From Adenanthera pavonina (Eukaryota > Streptophyta > Magnoliopsida > Fabales > Fabaceae), in assembly GCA_026686845.1 (NCBI GenBank), contig JAIVEN010000014.1, positions 35,300,001 to 35,364,000 of the forward strand: a DNA stretch of 64,000 nucleotides. The letters are read 5' to 3'. Below the pieces are notes generated by a model that worked only from the letters and a program-made list of their open reading frames with translations, was not told the DNA's origin and searched no databases. Each line of letters starts with the position of its first letter. The stretch's first letter is position 1. Positions 1-13,089 of this stretch are shown piece after piece. The translations under genes were made by a program, and so were the position numbers.

Positions 1-1358
1 ACATATTTTTATATTTCATGGTGTTATAGGTTCATTTAGAAGCATTCGGAACAAAAATGTTACAAATCGTTCATACTGAAAAGTTTCAATACTGTTTGGT
101 ATTTTGATCATAACTCTCACATATGAACTTCAATTGAGGTAATTTAAAATGTGTTGGAAAGCTAAGACATAGAGATACAACTTTCATGTTTCAAGTTTTC
201 CCAAATTTCAATATTATCATGGTGAAAATCAAACTCAAATTATTAATATGAGCTGGTGACTTTCTGAAGCTGAATGGAGAAGTGTCCGTACAGACAGAAG
301 CACCCGGCACCAGGTCAACATGAATTTTGCGTTTTTCTACTTTTTGGAACCACCCGACGCTAGGTCAAGGTGAAAAAGCCCACAAAAACACATTTTTGAC
401 GCGTAAACTAGCATGGAAACCAAACATTCTCTCTATATTATAAATAGGATGCAAGAGAAACACAAGAGGAGATTCAGAAATATACTCAGAAGCTAGAGAA
501 CATGATTCAAAACACATTTAGGAACAACTAGAAGCATCTTATAAAGAGAGATCAAAGAGATTTGGGGAGTATTAGCGATAGATTCATTCTTCTCTAATAT
601 AACTCTATTTTCTTATTATATTTACTATAATTTGGGATTTTAGTTTTGATTTAATTTCTAATTATAGAAGTAGCTAAATTTCCCAGTCAGGGGTAGGGAT
701 GTAGCCTGACTAGGATGGATTGGAGTTGTTTCTTTAGTTAAGTCTCTTTAATTTATTCTTCAAGTTATATTTAATTTATCTTTTTATTATATTTATCTCT
801 TTTGTTCGTTCATGTGGGTTTTATGCTTAATCACCATATAATCTAATTAATGGGTAAACTTGATAGACTAAAAGGTGAAGAGTGAACCTAGATATAGAGA
901 GATATATATATATATATGAATAATTAATCTAGAGATAGAACTAGGAATTCATGGTGATATAAGTTGTAGTTTTCAAGGTTTAATTAGGAACTTTAATTGC
1001 GCGAGAGCGAATTGAATCCTAATTAAATAAGGACTAATTGACCAAGGGATAATTAGGATGCTTTAGAAACAACGGTCACTATAATTATGCAGAATCTAAC
1101 TAAGAAATAAAATCTAGTTATCTTATAAGGTGAATCCTGATCCCTTGATACTTTTAGAACTGAATTAAAACTCAGACTTTGTTTTGTTTCTTATTTCTTT
1201 CCTTTCTAATTTGAGTTCTCAATTTGATTATCACTTGCTTTTGAGATTAAAAGTTTGGACTCTAAATTTACTATCTCCCTTATATTCGACCTTTGAAATA
1301 CTCCAGAGATTTTTTTTATTACTGCAATCAACCCTGTATATTTGTAGGATCCCGATCA
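1..1358 (+). repeat. Probable Ty3/gypsy LTR (Athila/Tat-like), left end outside window
   Basis: Non-coding, AT-rich sequence with a TATA-like stretch near 436-450 followed by purine-rich transcribed-looking sequence. Its right end (about 1280-1358) runs through a segment resembling the 3' end of Athila/Tat LTRs: a 'ctcccttatattcgacc' motif, then 'accctgtatatttgtagga' and a terminal CA near 1357. No primer-binding site or gag follows, so it may be a solo or truncated LTR. The left boundary is not visible. Recognition rests on remembered family motifs only. Confidence 0.35.
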
Positions 1359-2675
1359 CATATCTCTTTTGATTCTTTTTTCCGCCAAAGATTTTTTTGG
1401 ATGGAAATATGCCACCAAAAGTTTAGCATGTTCATCCGTGATGATAGATAGTTTAAGTTATGCAAAGGCATCAGAAATAATAGTCTATACTAGAAGGGAT
1501 TGTTATCTCATGAGATGCCTAGATCATGACTCAAGTACTTTATATAAACAAACACACCTAGAGATCAATTTAATGGGAAGGTTGAGTCAAGTTACATTGG
1601 TAATTTGTTATGAATACAATAGCATATCCTTATAGTTTAGGAACAGTGGCAAATAGTGCTAGGAACAGTGGTTTGGTCTAAAACTTTTATCTTTTTAATT
1701 GATTGATAGTTGGATATCATAATAGAGTTTAAATTTCAACTAATGTAGTTGATGTATGAATGATCCAATACAGCAGAAAAGTGCAAAATAAAAAAATAAA
1801 ACTATGTTGTCCAAATAGGAAAATGAAATCTATAAATTTCCAAAAATAGTAACACAATTGATCAAAAACACTAAAACAATTCAGTATAACCATTATATTT
1901 TGAATGGTTGACTTGACATGTATATTGAGTTTTCCTCAAAGAAGCATATAAGCCTATAAAATCACAAATGATGAAACAACTCTCCTTCCCTCTCTCATTT
2001 CCTCAATTGCTTTTCTTCAAGCTTCCCTTGCTTACATAAGTGTAAGTTAACCTGCAAAACAAAACACCTAGTATGCAAAAATAGAATTGATATTAAAAAA
2101 AAATACCTCTATTAGCTTTCTTTGCCTTATGAACTTTTTTTGCTACCAAATTCCTAAAGCAATCGAAGAATAAGCATACCCTAATGCTATAAGCATGGAA
2201 AGTGTGTGTATATATATATATATATCTTCCACTACTTGCTACCTTGAGGGTATCTTTTTGATTTTCCAATAACTCCTCCTCCTGTATAGTGTATATGTTT
2301 ATGAGTGAACTCTTGTAGAAGATGGAATAATTTAGTGCACGGAGACTTTGTCTATTTTAGTTTTGTTTTTCTAGTTTTGCAATTTTTCCTCTGTGTTAAG
2401 AGAGCAACAACATGGTGAAACACAAAGAAATGATAAATTTCTTTAGAATTGTTCGAGATCTTGCAATGCAAGAGCTTATAAATAATAATCAAGAATGAGA
2501 ATTGGCAATTATATGAATGTCAGTAAAATTTACCATATCTAGGAGGTTTACTATGTTTCACATTACTAACATCACAAATCAATCCATTACCTCAAGCTCA
2601 TTCAATTCCCCACCAAATTCATAGAAAAACTATATCAAGCAAAAAAATAAAACATGAATTTAGAAAAAATGTCAA
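1359..2675. other. Intergenic, nothing recognised
   Basis: AT-rich sequence with a TA microsatellite near 2208-2225. The short open frames at 1369-1635 have no recognisable domain and are probably chance. Confidence 0.5.
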
Positions 2676-2684
2676 TAAAGAATA

Positions 2685-2864
2685 GGGGAAATGACACTTG
2701 GGGACCAAAAATTTAAATTAAATACAGTAAGGGATCTTGTAGTTTTTTTTACTACTGAATATCATGAATTTACTACTGCTTTATTCTGTATTTACTACTA
2801 AAAAAACTATAAGATCCCTTACTGTATTTAATTCAAAGTTTTGGCCCCCAACTGTCATTTCCCC
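2685..2864. mobile_element. 180-bp Mutator-type MITE
   Basis: The left arm (2685-2755) and right arm (2790-2864) are inverted copies of each other: both begin GGGGAAATGACA and then carry 'aattaaatacagtaagggatctt'-like sequence. The element is flanked on both sides by the identical 9-bp word TAAAGAATA (2676-2684 and 2865-2873). A 9-bp target duplication is diagnostic of the Mutator superfamily. It has no coding capacity and must be moved in trans. Its terminus resembles that of the large MULE at 39514-54287. Confidence 0.88.
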
Positions 2865-2873
2865 TAAAGAATA

Positions 2874-5800
2874 ACATGCCCACTCAATTTCATCAGCAAG
2901 AAGTTCTTGAAGACTCAACACATATTCATATTGTATGAAATTTAGATCCAACTTCCCAAGTTATATAAAGACTTTAAATTCACAAAGCAAGTTTTCACTA
3001 CATCAATTACTAGTTTAGGCTCTCCTGGATAAATTATTTAAACCTCGGTGCTCTTCTCAAGTTCATGGTTTTAAAAGGTTGGTAAAGTTTATGTTTACAT
3101 TAACAGAAGTGGACGATGGAGGAGGTATAGTTCTACTTCTCTCAGCAACTAGACTACATGTAGGTGGAATCTAGCAAGGTGATTGATAACATTAGGGAAT
3201 TGAGTAGTTGGCAGTAAAGTAAGAGAAATATAATATGAACAGCTTTTAAAAAATTTAAAGATATCAAAACTGATAGTTCAACTTCATTGTGTTACCTATG
3301 TTGTTTATTAGCATACTAAAACTTCAAAAAATTTACATCAAATAAAGATAAATGCATGAGTCTGATTAGCTAAACTTTAGCCTTAAGCTATTGGAAGCAT
3401 AATGAATAGGCTATTAGCTTGAAAACACATTCATCTTTGTTTTTGAGGATGGTGTTAAGCTAATTTAGTTAGAAAGAGCTAGAGTTGGAGAACTGAATGT
3501 ATAATCTAAGATTTCAAGCCACAAGCTAACCAATTTTAGACCACTACATAAGCTTTGGTGACATATATATGCAATAAATCGTCAATATATTATACAAAAA
3601 TAAAAGTGAAATAAGTATGTACTATTACTTTATTACTCATTTAGTGTACATTCATGTGACCTCTTTTTTGTTTTTTTTTTAAACTCGTGATTTTCAAAAA
3701 TTCTGAATCTTTATGCTTACAATAAATAGTAGTCCATCATCAAAGTTATTGACATGCTCACCAATGAAAAATATTTGGAGCCACTATTTTTTCTGAGACA
3801 ACAATAGCAAACAAATATAAAATTGTCAAGATATATATTGCACTTGGAAACTAAAGGCAAATAAAAACCACAATGGATTTAATATAAAATGTGAAATAAT
3901 GGAAGGAAATTTGAATATTTTTTTGTAATATTTTCGGTGGTAAGAGTACATAAATCAATTTATGTAGGTATCTTTCATTGAACAAATAAATTTAAAAATG
4001 AAAAAAAATCAAAATTTTAGATTCCAAATTTAATAATTAATTCATTAGATAGTTGAATAGCAAGAATTCATGCTATCCAACAATTCAATGAATTAATTAT
4101 TTCAAAAGAGATTTAGATTTCAATTGAAGTAGTTGATACATGAATGATACAACACCAAAGAAATGCAAAATAAAGAAAAATGTGCTATTTAAATAAAGAT
4201 ATTCTTTGAAAACTCTAGTCACTAGTACAAAGAAAGAGAAATTGTGATGAAAAGAGCATATTCAAAATGATAGTAATACATATTGCGAAGTAAGACTGCT
4301 AGCAGTACAACAATATGTCAGATCTTCTTCATCTAGGTAAACCATAGAATATTAAGCAGACCATGTACACTAGATAAAACTATCATGACAAAATTGACAA
4401 AGATTTAGTAAATGAAATAGCAGCAATCTGCCATGCTCATATGTTACATTTGAAGTATTTTCTTTAGGTGGTTTGCCATCATACATGCTACAGTTATTGT
4501 TTCAAAACTCAAGGTTCTTCTTGTTCCCTTTTTTTTTAGCTTGTGAACTCAAGGTTCTTCATGTAATAAGAAAACTGAAACTTGAATGCTTTTTATTTTA
4601 CTATAAGAAGTGTTAGTTGAATTAATGGTTAATTATGACAAATTCAAATAAATATGAGAATATTATATATTGATAAAATACAAGAGTAAAATAATACCAA
4701 TTATTTACAAACCAAGTATACACAAAAGAAGCATCCGAATAAGCTAATCATATTAGAGAAGATTGCTACCTATTAGGTGAGTAAAAACTGATTGAAAAAG
4801 TATGAATGGGCCAACCAATATGGATGAGTAATTAAAAATAAGTGATTAATACACTTACAAAATATAAAAAATGCACTATCAAATTTGAATTGTAGAAGAA
4901 AGACCTTTTTTTAAATACACTATCAAATAGAAAAATGTATCAATTTTCATACTGATTAATACACTTACAAAATATCAAGACCAACTAACAACAACAGTTA
5001 CAAACCTTTCAAGATTCTTAGTAACTAAACTACTCGATGGCCACAAGGTTTACCTAGTCAAGATTTTGAAGTAAAATACCTTGCAAGGATTCTCTCCATG
5101 AGTCTATCAGAATTATTGCATCTCCTTTTGACAATGTAACTAAGAATATGGATGATTCAGAAGTGTCATGGAGTGTGAAAAATATGGGGAGAATGATTTG
5201 AAGGATAATTTCTCCATTTTACACTATTTGAAGGGAGAAATTATTCCCTAAATTTTTTATGAATTTTGAACAGGTGGTAGCAAATAAGTTATTGCGTGAA
5301 TCATTGCATCTACAGTTTTGTACAAAGGAAGGATATATTCGATTTGTTTTGCTTTTAATAATCACCATTCACCACATAGGACTATTAAACAGTGTTTGAA
5401 TGCACAATATAAGAAAGATGCATAAAAGATCTTGCCATGCAGAAAATATCACGCATAATATAAAACTATTAAACAGAGTTTGAAGGATGGAAAAAGATAA
5501 GATCTTGCCATGTGACCTTAAACCACCTTGGAACTATTTTTCTTGACTCGTAAACCATAATATTGATCAATAATCCATCCTAACTTTCTATAGCAGCAAA
5601 AAAAAAAAAGCAATTATTGAATCATCCAATCTCTGTCCCTTCTATGCAATTACAGAACTATCCAATCCTACTATTGCAGTGAAATAGAAGTCAAACTAGA
5701 AAGCAACACCATAAAGGTGTATAAAGGAAATCAAGGGGAAAAAGCTCAATGGGTTTGTTTCCAGTTATGATAGTCTCAATAAGTAAAATGAAGAGGATTT

Positions 5801-8800
5801 CCCTATGAGGCATTCTATAAAACACTTTGTATTCATAAATAACAAAGATAAAAATTTATAATGGTGGCCACCATTATAAAAGCAATTTTAGTACATATTA
5901 TGGAATGAAAGCAAGAATAACTGAAAATTATGAAAACCCAAAGTATATATCCCAAAGCTTAACAACCTAGAAAGAATAGAAAAGAAAAAATTGGGGAGGA
6001 ATTTGAAAGGAAATGAAGGATGAGAAAGTTTATTGAAGAATGGACTTCCATACTTTGAGAAGAATGTTACCAATTTTTTCAAGAAAATCAAGCCCTAGAT
6101 TAAGCTTTAACTACACAACTTAAGGAATTTTACATTAAAACAATCATGAAGAGTCTAGAAGCAAGGACACAGAGAAGAAAAAAAAGGTTGGATGTGAGCA
6201 AAAGAAGGAGAAGAAGAAAGGATACAAAGAAAGTTGATAGAAAGAGAGAATAATGAATGATCATAAAGAGAATCTAGAAGGACAAAGAAACAAAACACAA
6301 CATGGAAACCCAAATGTTAACCCTCTTGTGCATGGGTCTTCCTCTCCCATGTGGTCGCTGGAAGGAGGATGAAAGAAGAAGAAAAAAGGAAGTAAGAAAA
6401 AATTGTGAGGGATCATGAGTGGTAGACCATATCAGAGGAAGAAAATTGAAGAAGGATGATGATCAAAATTGAAGAAGGATAGGGAGGCTATAGCAATGTA
6501 GAGCAGTGACTGGAGGGGAGGAGGAGCTAAAGGAAGAACAACCAATATAGCCATCACACATACAGAAAAACCCATAGAAGCCTAGATGAATGGCCGTCCT
6601 TTTGGTGAAAAATAAAGGTTCATCATAGGATTTTTTCCTACCATAAAACAAAGGTTGATGATTGCACAAAACCCAAAAAAAAAATGAACTAGCTATCATA
6701 TGCATTAGGAAAAGGTAGGACAAATTACATGACACATGCACACAAATGAGGGACAAATGGATTGAACAACACACAAATGCACACACATGGGCAATGAACT
6801 GACAAGAATAGTGAAAGGAAATGAGGGATGGAAAATCAACGGCGTTAGGAACAAGGCAACACAATATTAGTAATGGTGATTTGGGTTGAAGCTTTTAGTT
6901 TTTTAATTGATTAACTAATGAAATATATAACAAATGATATTAAATTTAAAATTAAAAATAATTGACATCAATTAATCATATCTAGTGACATATATTCAAT
7001 TTAAAAGGCATATAAATATTCAATAAAATGATATAAGCATATTATATATATATATCATAATTTGTAAATATACATATATTTTATGTGGAATTCATATAAA
7101 TAGGTAACTTATATCTAATTGCTTGATTATTTTTTTCTCAACCATCTTCTCATGACATGACAACTCTTCTTTATTGAGTCCATAATCACTTATCCTAGCA
7201 TCCCTTCTTCTCCTTGTAATTCTTTCTCACGTCTTATGTTTTTCTTGGCTCTTCATAAGTTTCTTCTTTGCTCTCTCTTCTCTAGGCTATTTCTTCTTCT
7301 TCTTCTTCTTCTTTCTTCCTTCATCTTCATCTTTTTTCTTCTTCTTTCTTCTTTGTATTACTTTCTTCTTCTCCACATCTTATGTTCACCATGCATTATT
7401 GGAAAAGATGATGTGCAGTTCGCTTTTGTCGCTTTTCGGTTAATGTAAGTATGACAACAAGTCTATTGAGATCTCAAAAAATTTGTCATTATTTTTAATA
7501 CTTGCATTAATAGGAAAGTATGCAAAATTAAACCACATCAAACCACTTATATCTTATAATTATGGTAATCAATTTTTTTAGCACTATTGCCATTTGAAAA
7601 TTGAAATTAAATGTTACTTTATATTCTAACCACACTCTTAAAAAATGGAGGACTAAACTTATGGCTCAACAGAGAAGGCATAAGATAGAGCTTGTAATTG
7701 ACAAGAGGATGATGGGAGCTTGTAATAGAGAAGAGGATAGTGCTTCAAAGTTATTTTCTAACACAAGTTATTTTTTTTAATACTGTTATGGGTTATGTTT
7801 CAATTTTTTTTCTTGTTGAGTTTAGCATGATTTATTCAAACCACCTATTTTGGTTTAGAAACAATGAGTTGAAATTGAGTTTTTTTTAATTGTTTTGGTA
7901 TTTGCAATGTTGGCTTCAACGATTTGGTCATCATGGGGAGGATCCAAGTAGGGATTAAACTAGAAAAAAAATTTGGGGGGGGGTGTTCATGAAATTTTTT
8001 GGGGATCTTGGTGAAATTTTCATCATGTTTATTGTTGTTTACAAAAATGAAGTGGTCGAAGAGGAAATTTTCAGGGGGCTAAAATGTAATATACACATAT
8101 TATCCATGCATATTCATTGCCTTAGGGGCCAACTACCCTTTATTCACCAAATGTGGTTCCATCCCTAATCCTAAGTGGTCCTTTCAAAATTTTTTAATGT
8201 TGCCTTTAAAATGTGAATGAGGATAAACATGTTTTATATATTAGAAATTCAAAATAACTAATATAAATGGTATTTAATACTTTGAGAAGAATGGACTTGC
8301 CCTTCATATTTTTTTTCTTTTGATATCTAATACTTTCTCTTAAACTTTGTATTTCCATTTTTGCAACCTAATTTTAAATACTAGTATAAATTATACCTCT
8401 ATAGTTAGCTTGTGTACAAAATATGCCGTCAACCCTTTATGGATATGAGAAATATATTCAACTCTTGAGAAATCATGGTTAGATTTAGTACCTGTATTTG
8501 TTTCATTATTGTTACCTTTAGCTTGGCCATATATTGCTTTAAAATATTTCATAAAGTTTTAGCAAATTTTTGTTATTTAATTTGCATGTAATATTAAGAT
8601 TAGTCTAATATGTCATACATATAAGTTTTTAAAGCAAAATTATATTTATTTTTTATATGAAATTTGAATATCCTTTTTTCCAATACATTTTTCCCCTCCC
8701 ATTTTAATTTACTGAAATATGTACAAAAATATTTTTAAAAGAAACTTTGATTTGATTTTGCCAAAAAAAAAGAGAGAGAAAGCTTTGATTTGATTGATCA

Positions 8801-9938
8801 GGTAGCCAAAAGCCTTCCTTCTCTCTATAATTCACAGCTGGATATTGCTTTTGTTTCCTAGGAGTAGCCAGTAGCCTTCTTTCTCACTACATTGCACTGC
8901 TTGTTTACTACACATAGATACATTCTCCTTCTCAATCTTGTTTTAGCTATTCTCTACTCCTCCATGCATATGTACATCGTTCTTTCTATCTTTCTTCATT
9001 TTTTGTTTCTTCCATTAGTACACTTCTCCATCTTTCTTTTTGTATCCTTCATCCTTCTTTTGCATCTGTCTTCCACTGGTAAACTAGAAAAACACAAACC
9101 CATAACTTTTCCTGTTGCTAATGCATCATCCTTCCTTTCTCTTTTTCTTTCTTCCTTCATTTCTATTTTTCATTACTTTGATGATACATACTTTCATTTT
9201 TTTTAGCACGATGTTATATAATATAAGATGCCTTTCAATGGATTGCTACAGTTGCAATGTGTTTGCCAGATTAAGGTGCAAATTGGTAATTTCTATGATA
9301 TGTTGTTCCACATACTTACATGTATATATATGTTGTCTAACTAATATGGCAAAACCAAAGTGTCTACTAACACCCACTTCACTCTCTTGCAGTCCACCTT
9401 GCCCCAAATGATGCTCCTCTCCCACTAGGGTAAGATGGGTATATCACTAAATGAATAGATGAAATTTGATAGAGAAATTGATTTTGATTTGTTTTGATGT
9501 GGGAAATGAGGTCATCTGTCTAGATTTTGTTTTTGTTAAATAGGGGTTTAGTAGTTGTAAATTCAAAAGAAAGGCTGGCAAAATCTTTTGAACTCTTGCG
9601 ATTCCTCTTGATGTTTATAAAATCAATTCTATGACCAAAAAAAAGGAGAAGAAAGAATTTGATTTAAAAATTGTTATAGATAATTTTATTCATAGATGTG
9701 GTTTCTTTTAACATTTACATTATAATTTCTAAAATATTTAATACTATTTTTCTTTTAATGAGCTAATTTATTGATTATACATATAAATAATTACATAAAT
9801 AATTATATATATGCATATAGATTCCCCATACCTTCATCCAAAAATAAAAAAAAATTATCATATTGAACATATTGTATTGTATTATACTTGATCACATACA
9901 CATATTGATGTTACATAGAAATTTTTTAATTTTATATC
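2874..9938. other. Long intergenic stretch without recognisable genes
   Basis: About 7 kb of AT-rich DNA. Low-complexity tracts stand out: purine-rich DNA at about 6170-6440 and CT/CTT-rich DNA at about 7195-7390, 8820-9190. These generate the longer chance frames, such as the minus-strand frame at 6463-6864, which are rich in F, L and S and have no domain. A run of about nine Gs lies near 7975. I found no tRNA, rRNA or conserved protein. Confidence 0.5.
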
Positions 9939-10319
9939 ATGCTAGTTTTGGAGCAAATTTTGAATAAATAAAAGGGGAAGCCTTAATTTCCCTTAAGTAA
10001 GATTGATACTTCAAATTTTATCAATGGAAAAAAAAATTATATTAGAGTTATCACTAAATGTGTTTGGCAATGCTTAAATGTAATCTAATAGTATCGAATA
10101 CTAAATAGTTGTCAAAAAAAAAGAAAGCCTCAATTCGAAATTTAACACTCATATATACTTCATGGACATAAGAATAAAGAGCACAAGAAAAAATTATGTA
10201 TCAAAGTGAAAAAAATATTGTGATAAGTAGAATTGTGACATGGAGGGATATTTAGAGGTTTGGTTTTGGAGAAAAACCAAATCAAACCAAAAATCAAGAC
10301 CTAATTGGTTTAGCTACAT
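9939..10319 (+). repeat. Direct repeat, copy 1 (about 380 bp)
   Basis: This stretch reappears at 10984-11366 with roughly 85-90% identity by eye, including the words 'ggagcaaattttgaataaat', 'actaaatgtgttt' and 'ttcatggacataagaataaa'. It ends with a small hairpin built on TTTGGTTT/AAACCAAA near 10258-10290. It is non-coding. It could be a local duplication or two insertions of one unidentified repeat. Confidence 0.8.
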
Positions 10320-10983
10320 GATTTTAAGTTGAGAATAATGGTTTTTCAATATTAAAACCAAGGATTTTGGTAGTATGTGATGAACCATAAGTTTCCAACT
10401 CCAAGAATGTTTAATAACTTATTAGATCTCTTGTAATAAGGAGTTTAAGCATGTGTTGGGAAGTGAAATGGAGCTACATAAACCCTTGGGTTTCTAGTTA
10501 TTGGTAAGCATTTCACCTATTGCTTGGTTTTGTCTTAAGAGAGCTATTTCCAAATTAAAAACTTACAAAATAGATAAGATGGCTAAAAGATGGGAGAAGT
10601 GTAGGGAATTTTGAAGATAAGGAAGAGAATAGAAGAAGTGTAGTGGAGTGAAAGTGAATTGTTTCTATCTTCATGTAGAAGTGAGCTTTTTATAGAGGGC
10701 TCCTCTTTGCATTTCATTAGATTTTATTTTCATTTTCATGTCATTTACTGTAGGTATAGCATGCGTTACAAACAATTGTCTCTAAGCTCTTTTGCTTTTC
10801 AGACTAGATTCCTTTTGTCTCAGATATGCCTTCCTTGTGGTTAAAGATTCTTTCTTGTTCTTTGGTTTTTCTTTCTCTTTTTCTTTTGTCATTTTCTCTT
10901 TTCTCAGACAACCTTTTTCTATTGCCGTTTTTTCTCGTCTTTACTTTTCTTTTCCTTTTCAACTTTTCTTTGTTGATAATGAT

Positions 10984-11366
10984 ATTATGCTAGCCTTGGA
11001 GCAAATTTTGAATAAATAAAAGGGGGAAGCCTCAATTCTCCTTAAGTAAGGTTGATACTTCGAATCTTGTATATGGGAAAAAATTATATTAGAGCTATCA
11101 CTAAATGTGTTTAGCAATACTTAAATCTAATCTAATACTATGGAATCCTAAATAGTTGTAAAAAAAAAAAAGTCCCAATTGAAAATGTAACGCTTAGATC
11201 TACTTCATGGACATAAGAATAAAGAGCCCAAGGAAAAATTGTTATGTATCAAAGTTAAAAAATATTGTGACAAGTAGAATTGTGACATGGAGGCATATTC
11301 AGAGGTTTGGTTTTGGAGAAAAACCAAATCAAACCAAAAGTCAAGATCTAATTGGTTTAGCTACTT
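10984..11366 (+). repeat. Direct repeat, copy 2 (about 380 bp)
   Basis: Second copy of the block at 9939-10319, same orientation, about 1045 bp downstream. The divergence is spread evenly as substitutions and small indels, so the duplication is not recent. Confidence 0.8.
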
Positions 11367-12367
11367 AATCAAGTAAATTCAGTTTGATTCGACTTGGATT
11401 ATGATAAAATGATTAATTTTTGTGAAAAATACATTGTAATTTTGAATAAATTGATTTAAATTTAAACTTTTTTTATACTAAAAATTAATACTCTTATTCT
11501 TGAATCACATTTTTAATATTTTTTTCTAGTTTAATATGCTTCTTATTTAAAGTTTGCATTGATTATATTTTCTAGTTATGTTCATCATTGATTACATCCA
11601 TTAAAGTTTCAATGTCACTATATCCTTATTGGACTATTAAATTAATTATGGGCAAGAATGAGATTTGAACAATGATTAAAAATGCATAAAAATACATAAA
11701 AATATTTAGTTAAATGTTATAGATTTGGTTTGGTTTTGGTTCAGGTTTCAAAGGAACAAAAATTAAAACTTAAACCAAACCAATCAGTTTGACAAAGCTA
11801 AAAATGAAGCAAACCCTAATTGAAATCAATTTGGATCAATTCTTTTTTTCAGTTTGGTTTGCCTCAATTTGAATCAATTTTGAATGCTCTTAGATAAACA
11901 AGTTAAGATTAATGGAAAACTGATGTCAAGTGTTTTATGATTTGACAAAGTCAAAGTTTATAGCAAATATGACAAATTTGTTTTGCCTTTACTTTTACTT
12001 CATGTTGAACTAGTCAAGAAGAGGGTATCTAATCTCATAAATTTATCTATAGGTTACCCATGGGTGCTAGTGGAATCCATATGTCAAGAGCAAGTGAAAG
12101 ATAATATATGGTGATGTGTACTAGCCATGAGAGATTGAATCTACTATCACCCAATTGAGCTTATCTACATATTATGTTATCAAATATGAGGAATGAATAA
12201 CACCTAATTTAATCACTCTTTTACAGCTTCATTTGGATGGACTTCATTTGCTTTTAATTTAGTATTGATTTTGAACAGGTGTCCCAAGATGGCAAAACAA
12301 GTGATTAAGTGGAGCTTTTATCATTGCTAAGAGTAGTAAATAACTTTGAATATAGGAATAACAGTTC
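11367..12367. other. Intergenic, nothing recognised
   Basis: AT-rich, with several TTTGGTTTGG/CCAAACC words around 11720-11880 of the kind common in degenerate plant MITEs. No boundaries could be set. Confidence 0.4.
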
Positions 12368-12615
12368 TGTTAGTTTTTTTGTCATCTTAGTCAATGCTAT
12401 ATGTGCATCATTACTTTTTACTTTCGATCTCTCCATGTGTATTATTACTTAATAGTGTCAAGTTTTTGTTAAGAGCGTCAGTTGAGTCTATGTTTATAAA
12501 TACTCTACCTATGTAATCTGTCAAAAGGTGAATGAATATTCATATTTAAGATTTCAATGTTAGCTTGAGTTTTCATTTTCATTTCTTTCTCTTCAATTCC
12601 ACAAGCTTTCTTTCA
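12368..12615 (+). repeat. 5' LTR of a truncated Ty1/copia element
   Basis: A 248-bp block begins TGTTAG and ends TTTCA, directly followed by a tRNA-iMet-like primer site and a copia gag remnant. A TATA-like 'tttataaatactc' lies at about 12493. Size and ends fit a short Ale/Retrofit-type LTR. No second LTR copy is present because the element is cut off near 13085. Confidence 0.65.
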
Positions 12616-12628
12616 TGGTATGAGAGTG
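12616..12628 (+). other. Primer-binding site (degenerate iMet)
   Basis: TGGTATGAGAG immediately after the LTR resembles the TGGTATCAGAGC sequence complementary to the 3' end of initiator tRNA-Met, with one mismatch. Confidence 0.6.
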
Positions 12629-13085
12629 ATGGCTACACACATGAAGAATCAGAAGATTAGTCGTTCTCATCTTCTTGACACACCATTGTGATATAGACCC
12701 CACAATCAACTCTATTCCCTTATTACTCCCATCTTATCTCACTAAAACTAGATGAAAACAACTATTTGTCATGGCACCAACAATCCATGGGTACCATTCA
12801 AGGACACAAACTAGATTCTTGGATCAAGAAAGATGAAGTTCATACAAAATTTGAAACACTAGAATATAAATAAGTTAATAAGATCAACAATAACTTTGTT
12901 CAATGTCAACAATAGGACCAACTCCTACTTGGCTTTTGTCATCAATGTCTGATGAGTTTATGACCAGAATTGTGTAGGTGCAAACACTCATATGAGATTT
13001 GGGAGTAATTGGATATATTCTTTGCATCACCAGCTAAGGCTGAGATTAAACAATTTGAAACTCAACTAAAGAACACAAAGGTCTA
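12629..13085 (+). pseudogene. Ty1/copia gag remnant
   Basis: From the ATG at 12629 the frame reads a short leader and soon meets a stop. Further on, conceptual translation with frame changes gives copia gag (UBN2-type) signatures: 'ENNYLSWHQQSMGTIQGHKL' around 12750-12815, 'DQLLLGF' near 12910 and 'FASPAKAEIKQFETQLKNTK' near 13020-13080. The capsid domain would normally package retrotransposon RNA. Multiple stops and frameshifts show it is dead. It ends abruptly where the Tekay-like LTR fragment begins. Confidence 0.75.
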
Positions 13086-13089
13086 AATG

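Noticed and set aside
6463..6864. 133-codon minus-strand open frame with hydrophobic stretches
   Set aside because: It arises from a purine-rich tract, has F/L/S/C-biased composition, no domain, no splice context and no supporting neighbour.
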